Assembly: GCA_019636215.1 (NCBI GenBank)
Contig: JAHBXZ010000010.1
Coordinates: 124,001-188,000, forward strand
From: Planctomycetota bacterium
Lineage (GTDB): Bacteria; Planctomycetota; UBA8742; UBA2392
Length of the DNA: 64,000 nt
Direction: 5' to 3'
Shown here: in pieces, positions 58,492-64,000 of the stretch
How positions within the stretch are numbered: position 1 is the stretch's first letter
How the letters are laid out: each line of letters opens with the position of its first letter
Translations under genes and position numbers: made by a program
The notes under the pieces: model-generated
What the model was told of the DNA's origin: nothing
The model's database searches: none
What the model saw: only the letters and a program-made list of their open reading frames with translations

Positions 58492-59285
58492 TGCGCATCC
58501 TGGTGACCAACGACGACGGCATAAACGCCCATGGCATCGTAATGCTGGAGCGCGCGGCCCAGCGACTGGGGGCCGAAGTGTACGTAGTCGCCCCGGAACG
58601 CCAGCACAGCGCCCAGAGCCACGCGATTACGATTCACCAGCCGGTGTTCGCGCGCGAGCTGCCACGGACGCACGGCGAGGCCCGCCGGATTGCCGTCGAG
58701 GGCACACCCTGCGATTGCGTGCGGCTGGCCATGATCAAGCTGCTGGATCACAGGCCTGACCTGTGCCTTTCGGGCATCAACCACGGCGGCAACCTGGGCT
58801 GGAACGTGTTTTTCAGCGGCACCGTCAGCGCCGCCGCTGAGGCCCACAGTTTTGGCGTGCCCGCCATCGCGTTTTCGCTTACCAACTGGTCCAGCAAGCT
58901 TGAGTGGGAGGGGCTGGACGTGCTGTGCGCTGACCTGATCCGCAGGCTGATGGCGGCGCGGCATACGCGCCCGGACTGGCTGTACAACGTCAATATCCCG
59001 GCCATCCCCGTCGAGCAGATGAAGGGCGTTCGCATCACGCGCCAGAACCCGGTGGTCAAGGGCGACAACTTTGAAGAACGCCAGAGCCCCGACGGCCGCC
59101 GCTACTTCTGGCCGGTGTGGGACGACGTGAAGGCGGAACGTACCCGCGAGAACAACCCCGAATACGACACCACGGCCATCCACGAGGGCTTCATCAGCCT
59201 GACGCCGATGCGATACGAGGTAAGCAACACCAACGAAGGCGGCGTGGCGCAGGCCTTTGCGGGCTATCGCCCGGCCAACCCCTGA
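58488..59285 (+). CDS. surE: 5'/3'-nucleotidase SurE
   Basis: 265-residue metal-dependent nucleotidase acting on 5'- and 3'-nucleotides (and exopolyphosphate in E. coli). MMRILVTNDDGINAHGI has the metal Asp pair (D9, D10), VVAPERQHSAQSHAIT the conserved Ser/Asn site, GTPCDCVRLAM, LSGINHGGNLGWNVFFSGTVSAA and RYEVSNTNEGGVAQAF complete the family. Starts in ATGA overlap with the peptidase gene. No pcm or rpoS partner nearby. Confidence 0.95.
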   Translation: MMRILVTNDDGINAHGIVMLERAAQRLGAEVYVVAPERQHSAQSHAITIHQPVFARELPRTHGEARRIAVEGTPCDCVRLAMIKLLDHRPDLCLSGINHGGNLGWNVFFSGTVSAAAEAHSFGVPAIAFSLTNWSSKLEWEGLDVLCADLIRRLMAARHTRPDWLYNVNIPAIPVEQMKGVRITRQNPVVKGDNFEERQSPDGRRYFWPVWDDVKAERTRENNPEYDTTAIHEGFISLTPMRYEVSNTNEGGVAQAFAGYRPANP

Positions 59286-59302
59286 GCCCGCATGCAAGCA
59301 GG

Positions 59303-60481
59303 CTATTCTTCTTGAGGCATCGGTGGCGCCGGGGAGTTGGGGTAGACCCCGATCCACTCCGATGCAAGGCGGGCATCACAGAACTGCAGCCAGGATCGTT
59401 TTGGCGCCTTGGCCCCGCGCAGCACCTCGCCAATGACACCGGCGGCCTTTGGCACGTCAGTCAGCGCCAGCAGCAGATATGCATAGCGGACCCCGCCGGC
59501 GGTTCCCCACAGGCCGCCAAGGCCCTTGCGAGCCAGGGCCGGAAGGACGGCGTCTTCAAATCGTGAACGGGTTTCGATGAACTTCGGGCGCGGCACATCC
59601 TGGAAATCCAGTTTCAGGTACGCGTGGGTTTCGCCCAGGCGCGAGAAACGCTCGGACGCAAAGACCCTGCCGCCGAACAGGGCAGGCAGGGCTTCCCCGA
59701 TCAGTGTGGTCCCGACAAAGGCATCGGACATGCCGGCGTAATCCTCGGCGTCCTCGGCCTCGCGCTTGAACTGGTACCACTTGGCAGATTCCGCGTCGTG
59801 GTACACCGGCTTGTCCGGCAGCCTGTCGCGCATGCTGGCAACCAGCGCGTCGAACGTAGGTTTCATGCGATCCAGCGCCAGCCAGCCCCGGCTGCCCTTC
59901 TTTGCTTCGACATCAATGACGCCCACGCGCAGCAGGGAGTTCTCTTCGCCCAGAAGGCAGTCTGTGGCTACAAACGCGGCAGCCCTCACGTCGTCGGCGT
60001 CGCCCGGAGGGTCCGGAAAGTGGTACACCACATCCACGAGGTTTGATTCGCCCTGGCTCAGTTTGACAGAGGCACCGGCAAGGTCTCCGCCCACCCGCGC
60101 GTGTACGGTCGCGGCGGATTGCTGCAGGTCTTCGGCCAGGCGATACGCGTAGAACTCCCAGCCGGGCAATTTCGGGGCGCAAGCCACCAGCGACCGGACA
60201 ATCGGTGCCAGCTCGTGCCGGCTTTCCGGTGAAAATACCAGCCTGTGGCCCTTGGTTTTCACCGCCGGGCCGAACTCCCACATGATTTCCAGGTGAACTT
60301 TGCCCAGATGCTTTCGCATGAACGCCACAAGGTCAAAGTCGCCACCGGCGCCGGAGAACGCCTTGTCCATCGTGGGTGCGGCCGAGGCGAAGTGCCGCCA
60401 CCAGTCGGCCATGGCGGACTCGATGGCCTTGCGTTTGCGGCTTTCCGCTTTGTTTGCCGGGTCAGGATAAAGCCAGCGCAT
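59303..60481 (-). CDS. Unrecognised cytoplasmic protein
   Basis: A 392-residue acidic soluble protein. W-rich N-terminus (MRWLYPDPANKAESRKRKAIES, DWWRHFASAAP), then LVAFMRKHLGKVHLEIMWEFGPAVKTKGHRLVFSPESRHELAPIVRSLV, and a middle region with RVGVIDVEAKKGSRGWLALD. It faintly recalls DUF695-type immunity-like proteins; this is from memory and uncertain. ATG 60481 follows CAGGAGGC. It is separated from dnaE by 100 gene-free bases. Confidence 0.75.
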   Translation of the reverse strand: MRWLYPDPANKAESRKRKAIESAMADWWRHFASAAPTMDKAFSGAGGDFDLVAFMRKHLGKVHLEIMWEFGPAVKTKGHRLVFSPESRHELAPIVRSLVACAPKLPGWEFYAYRLAEDLQQSAATVHARVGGDLAGASVKLSQGESNLVDVVYHFPDPPGDADDVRAAAFVATDCLLGEENSLLRVGVIDVEAKKGSRGWLALDRMKPTFDALVASMRDRLPDKPVYHDAESAKWYQFKREAEDAEDYAGMSDAFVGTTLIGEALPALFGGRVFASERFSRLGETHAYLKLDFQDVPRPKFIETRSRFEDAVLPALARKGLGGLWGTAGGVRYAYLLLALTDVPKAAGVIGEVLRGAKAPKRSWLQFCDARLASEWIGVYPNSPAPPMPQEE

Positions 60482-60581
60482 GGCAGCCTCCTGATTGAAA
60501 AGTCTAGGAAGTGGCGGCGCTGTGGCAAACGCGGGTCGGGGCGAAACCCGGGCCGCGTGAAACGCCAATGCCCAAGCCATT

Positions 60582-63500
60582 TCAGGTGGCGGCGTACTGG
60601 ATGCGGTCGGGCGGAATCATGCCCGCCAGCACGGTTTCAAAGTCCTTGGTCGGCTGCACGCGGAAGTCCGGCGCGGCCTCCACCAGGTCAATCACGTTGC
60701 CGTCCTGCCCCACAATGCGAAAGAACAGCGGCGTATTGCCATGGTGCTGCAGCGCGGCCTCGCTGAGCCTGCCCAGCAGCTCCCCGCTTACCTCGGTGGT
60801 GGTCAGAGTCAGGCAGATGCCGCCGGTAAAGCGCGAGCGCGCGTTGGCGGCGTGAATCAGTTCCTCGGCCTTGATGGCATAGCGGCCCTCGCGGTCAGCC
60901 TCGGGCTCGCCGATGGCGAACAGCGCCATGCCGTCCTTGATCTTGCCGGCCCACTGGTTGGCCAGTTCGCCGAACACCAGCACCCGAAACGCGCCGCGCG
61001 GGCTGCTGAGGTTGAAGGTGGCGTATTCGTTGCCGCGCTGGCTTTTGCCCGCGCGCAGGCCCGCCACGGTGCCGCCGGCGCGCACCCGGGTGCCTTTTTC
61101 CATCAGCGGCAGGTCCTGCGGGCCGGTGGTGGTGAACAGCTTGAATTCGGCGTCGAACTTGAGTGATTCGTCGGCTTCAAACTCCGTTTCCGCATCGCGG
61201 GCATGCACGATCTTTGCGGCCAGAACGCTGACCTGCATGTTGTCTTCGTCGTCGCCCTGCAGCTCGGCCATGCCGCGCAGAATCACTGGCGCGTCCTCGG
61301 CAATGATGTCCTGGTGTGCCTCCAGGATGTCTGGAAACACCGTTACCTTGGTGAAGCCGGTGTCGTCCACCAGGTCAAAACGCGCCATCTTCTTGCCGAA
61401 GCTGCGGCTGTTTTCGTTCTTGATCACGCTTATGTTCAGGCCGCTGATCAGCCCGCCCAGCGTGACCGAACCGCTGGCCCCGCTTTCACGCAGGCGCGCG
61501 GCGTTGTCGCGGGCAAATTTCTCAAACACCGGCCGGAAGCTGTCCAGCGGCGAACTGGTGATGTACAGGCCGAAGGTCTCTTTCTCGGCCCGCTGAAGCT
61601 CGGCTTCCGTGAACGGCGGCTTGTCGGGCAGAAACGCCTTGTCACGGGCGGATTCGTCTTCGGCTCTCTCGGCGCGCGCGGGGCCGCCGAACATGCCCTT
61701 CTGGCCACGGGCGCGGTCGGCCGCGCCTTCCATGGCGATGTTGATCGCGCGTTCCAGCCCCGCCAGCAGGCTGCTGCGGTTCAGCCCCAGGCTGTCAAAC
61801 ACCCCGCCCTTGGCCAGCGATTCAATCACAGGCCGGCCAACCTGGGTCAGGTCCACGTTGTCCAGAAAATGCATGAAGCCCTTGAACCGGCCCACCTTGC
61901 GGCGCGCCTCGATGATCTTCTCGACGGCCTTGGTGCCCACGCCTTTCATGCCCGAAAGGCCGAACACAATGGTCTTGCCGGCGGGCGTGAACTCGGAATC
62001 GCTGACATTGATGTCCGGCGCCACCACCTTCACGCCGCTGGCGCGCACATGGCGCATGTATTCGACAATCTTGTCATTGCTGCCGATCATGCTGCTCAGC
62101 AGCGCGGCGTAGTATTCGGCGGGGTAATGCGTCTTGAGCCACGCCGTCTGGTAGGTAATCAGACCGTAGGCAACGGTGTGGGCCTTGTTGAAGCCGTAGC
62201 TGCCAAAGCCCTCAATCTGGTTCCACAGCAGGTCGCCCAGCCGCTTGCCGAAGCCCGCTTTCTCGCAGCCCTCCACGAACTTGGGCCGCAGCTTGTCCAT
62301 TTCGTCCTGCTTTTTCTTGCCGATGGCCTTGCGCAGCTTGTCGGCATCACCGGGACTAAATCCTGCAAGCAGCCGTGCGATCAGCATCGCCTGCTCTTGA
62401 TAGATCAGTGTGCCGTAGGTGTCGGAAAGAATCCTGCGCAGTTGCTCAATGGCCGGCTCTTTGGCGAAACCCTCAATCTCGCCGGGCATGCTGACCTTGA
62501 CGCGGCCGTGCTTGCGCGCGGCGAACTCTTTGTCCACGCCCGCGCTCAGCGGGCCCGGGCGGTAAATCGCCAGCACGGCCGAGATGTCTTCAAAGGTGCT
62601 GGGTTTGATCGACTGCAGCAGCCGGCACATGCCCTCGGACTCGACCTGGAAGACGCCAAAGCCGTCGCCGGCGGCCAGTGTCTTGTACGTTGCTTCGTCG
62701 TCCAGTGTGTGCAGGCTTCGGTACGGCGCGTCCTTGGGTGCGGTCACGGGGTCCAGGTCAATGCGGGGGCCGCCGAACTTCGCAATCAGGTCCACGGCGC
62801 GCTGCATGATGGTCAGGTTGCGCAGGCCCAGGAAATCCATCTTCAGCAGGCCCGCTGCCTCGACCTCGTTCATGTTGTACTGCGTGGCCATCACAAAGGT
62901 CTTGTTGCCGTCGGCGTCCTTTTCGTTGCCTTCCTGGCGCATCAGCGGCAGGTAGTCGGTGACGTCAGCATCGGCAATCACCACGCCCGCGGCGTGAACG
63001 CCCGAACCCCGGTTCAGGCCTTCCAGGCGCATGGCGGTATCGACGACGGTTTTGACCTCGGGGTCCTTGTCGTACTGGGCCCTGAACTCAGGCTCTTCTT
63101 TCAGGCAATCGGCCAGCGGCTTGACCTTGCCCTGCTCGACGGGAATCAGCTTGGTCAGGTCGTTGACCTTTTTCAGGGCCACGCCCAGAACGCGGCCGGA
63201 GTCCTTGACGGCGGCACGGGCCAGCAGCTTGGAGAACGTGCCGATCTGGCACACGCATTGTTCGCCGTACTTGTTGCGGACGTAGTCAATCACTTCGCCG
63301 CGGCGATCGACGCAGAAGTCAATGTCGATGTCGGGCATGGAAATGCGGTCGGGGTTCAGAAACCTCTCAAACAGCAGGTTGTAGCGCAGCGGGTCAACGT
63401 TGGTGATGCCTAACGCGTATGCAACGATCGAGCCTGCAGCGGACCCACGGCCCGGACCAACAGGAATGCCATGCTCCTTTGCCCATGCAATGAAGTCGGC

Positions 63501-64000
63501 GACGATCAAGAAGTAACTGTTGAACCTCATATCGTTGATAACCCGAAGTTCAAACTCCAGGCGATCTCGGATTGCCGTGCTTCCCACGAGACTTGGAACA
63601 ATCTTGAAGGAGGTGAAATCGAGGTTCTCTACTCCAGCACCACCAACCAGCGCGTTGTCGCCGTAACGTTCACGCACGCCCTTTTCACACAACTGGCGCA
63701 GGTACAGCTTGCTGTCGATGCCGCCGGGCGTCTTGAACTCGGGCAGGTGATAACCCTCGTTCTTGATGGTCAGGTCGCAGCGCGCGGCGATTTCCAGCGT
63801 GTGGGCCACGACCTCAGGATGGCCGGGAAACAGCGCGGCCATTTCGGCGGCGTCCTTCAGGTAAAAGTCAGGGCCATAGTCCAGCCGGTTCTGGTCCGAC
63901 AGCAGACGGCCGGTGTTGATGCACAGCAGCGCGTTGTGGGCCTGGTAGTCCTGCGGGTTCAGGTAGTGGCTGTCGTTGGTCAGCACCACCTTGGCGCCTG
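60582..64000 (-). CDS. dnaE: DNA polymerase III subunit alpha (5' end outside the window)
   Basis: Catalytic replicative polymerase. The visible 1139 codons begin inside the PHP domain (GAKVVLTNDSHYLN...) and run to a stop at 60582. VGPGRGSAAGSIVAYALGI and PDIDIDFCVDRRGEV are the palm motifs; the first carries Lys/Arg phosphate contacts and the second the catalytic Asp residues. GVHAAGVVIAD, LAIYRPGPL, ALLSSMIGSNDKIVEY and IGFRRK-type helix-hairpin-helix regions follow, then an OB fold (ISVIKNENSRSFGKKMARFDLVDD). The C-terminal ~120 residues are a tau-binding-like domain. Confidence 0.95.
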   Translation of the reverse strand, partial: GAKVVLTNDSHYLNPQDYQAHNALLCINTGRLLSDQNRLDYGPDFYLKDAAEMAALFPGHPEVVAHTLEIAARCDLTIKNEGYHLPEFKTPGGIDSKLYLRQLCEKGVRERYGDNALVGGAGVENLDFTSFKIVPSLVGSTAIRDRLEFELRVINDMRFNSYFLIVADFIAWAKEHGIPVGPGRGSAAGSIVAYALGITNVDPLRYNLLFERFLNPDRISMPDIDIDFCVDRRGEVIDYVRNKYGEQCVCQIGTFSKLLARAAVKDSGRVLGVALKKVNDLTKLIPVEQGKVKPLADCLKEEPEFRAQYDKDPEVKTVVDTAMRLEGLNRGSGVHAAGVVIADADVTDYLPLMRQEGNEKDADGNKTFVMATQYNMNEVEAAGLLKMDFLGLRNLTIMQRAVDLIAKFGGPRIDLDPVTAPKDAPYRSLHTLDDEATYKTLAAGDGFGVFQVESEGMCRLLQSIKPSTFEDISAVLAIYRPGPLSAGVDKEFAARKHGRVKVSMPGEIEGFAKEPAIEQLRRILSDTYGTLIYQEQAMLIARLLAGFSPGDADKLRKAIGKKKQDEMDKLRPKFVEGCEKAGFGKRLGDLLWNQIEGFGSYGFNKAHTVAYGLITYQTAWLKTHYPAEYYAALLSSMIGSNDKIVEYMRHVRASGVKVVAPDINVSDSEFTPAGKTIVFGLSGMKGVGTKAVEKIIEARRKVGRFKGFMHFLDNVDLTQVGRPVIESLAKGGVFDSLGLNRSSLLAGLERAINIAMEGAADRARGQKGMFGGPARAERAEDESARDKAFLPDKPPFTEAELQRAEKETFGLYITSSPLDSFRPVFEKFARDNAARLRESGASGSVTLGGLISGLNISVIKNENSRSFGKKMARFDLVDDTGFTKVTVFPDILEAHQDIIAEDAPVILRGMAELQGDDEDNMQVSVLAAKIVHARDAETEFEADESLKFDAEFKLFTTTGPQDLPLMEKGTRVRAGGTVAGLRAGKSQRGNEYATFNLSSPRGAFRVLVFGELANQWAGKIKDGMALFAIGEPEADREGRYAIKAEELIHAANARSRFTGGICLTLTTTEVSGELLGRLSEAALQHHGNTPLFFRIVGQDGNVIDLVEAAPDFRVQPTKDFETVLAGMIPPDRIQYAAT

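Noticed and set aside
61203..63413. 736-codon plus-strand frame opposite dnaE
   Set aside because: Antisense of dnaE; the minus-strand frame carries all polymerase motifs.

Overview
The window is G+C-rich bacterial chromosome that looks planctomycetal. The strongest marker is the DUF1549/DUF1553 protein at 10978-12786, an architecture almost confined to Planctomycetota. Supporting signs are several membrane-anchored vWA, zinc-ribbon, squalene-cyclase-fold and carboxypeptidase-regulatory proteins, a DksA-type protein with a Lys/Ala-rich tail, and families of short palindromic repeats. I cannot place it below phylum level. No rRNA, tRNA or CRISPR array was recognised. The dnaE gene runs off the right edge and an unidentified membrane protein gene runs off the left edge.

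Layout. 1-3.6 kb (minus strand): end of a membrane protein gene, an isolated NuoM subunit and a zinc-ribbon membrane protein. 3.9-9.9 kb (plus): a GbsR/MarR-like regulator with a perfect 24-bp palindrome on its own promoter and a matching operator in front of the next gene, followed by a tightly packed run of membrane-protein genes that includes a wax-synthase-like MBOAT acyltransferase, two tandem paralogues and a CPBP-type protease homologue. This is the best candidate for an undescribed system. 10-12.8 kb: a helical-repeat protein and the DUF1549/DUF1553 protein, closed by a terminator. 12.8-22.2 kb (minus): a double-STAS protein, an ICMT-like methyltransferase, the coupled group LCAT-like lipase / RluA / carboxypeptidase-regulatory protein, a gene with a probable in-frame stop, a protein with a HEPN-like motif, a NapD-like small protein and DAHP synthase. 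22.3-28 kb: an anchored beta-propeller protein, an ASCH protein, an EboC-like TatD hydrolase and a vWA protein with a clear terminator. 28.4-30.3 kb: purQ, then a zeta-toxin-like module, then a 98% identical 140-bp copy of the purQ 3' end. 30.3-44.3 kb: exonuclease III, an outer-membrane barrel, squalene-cyclase-fold and zinc-ribbon/HEAT proteins, a thioredoxin-fold protein, a YacP-like NYN protein, a haem-c lipoprotein, DUF4261, GYF-like, M48 protease, TPR, SEC-C and TldD proteins. 44.4-47 kb: an LRR protein, then a REP-associated tyrosine transposase (RAYT) bracketed on each side by a pair of oppositely oriented REP elements, then an F420-type NADP oxidoreductase. 47-53 kb: MoxR, phoU-phoB-phoR and a transglutaminase. 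53-64 kb: an anchored protein of unknown role, a Nudix protein, the DksA-type protein, a gluzincin-like TPR protein, surE, an unknown protein and dnaE.

Functional themes. Most recognisable housekeeping genes (purQ, xthA, surE, dnaE, rluA-type, aroF-type, phoU/B/R) sit among envelope proteins without their usual pathway neighbours, as is common in planctomycetes. Mobile or selfish DNA shows as the RAYT/REP locus, the purQ-flanking toxin module and dispersed palindromic or G/C-rich repeats, two of which lie in frame inside coding sequences of the 4-10 kb membrane cluster.
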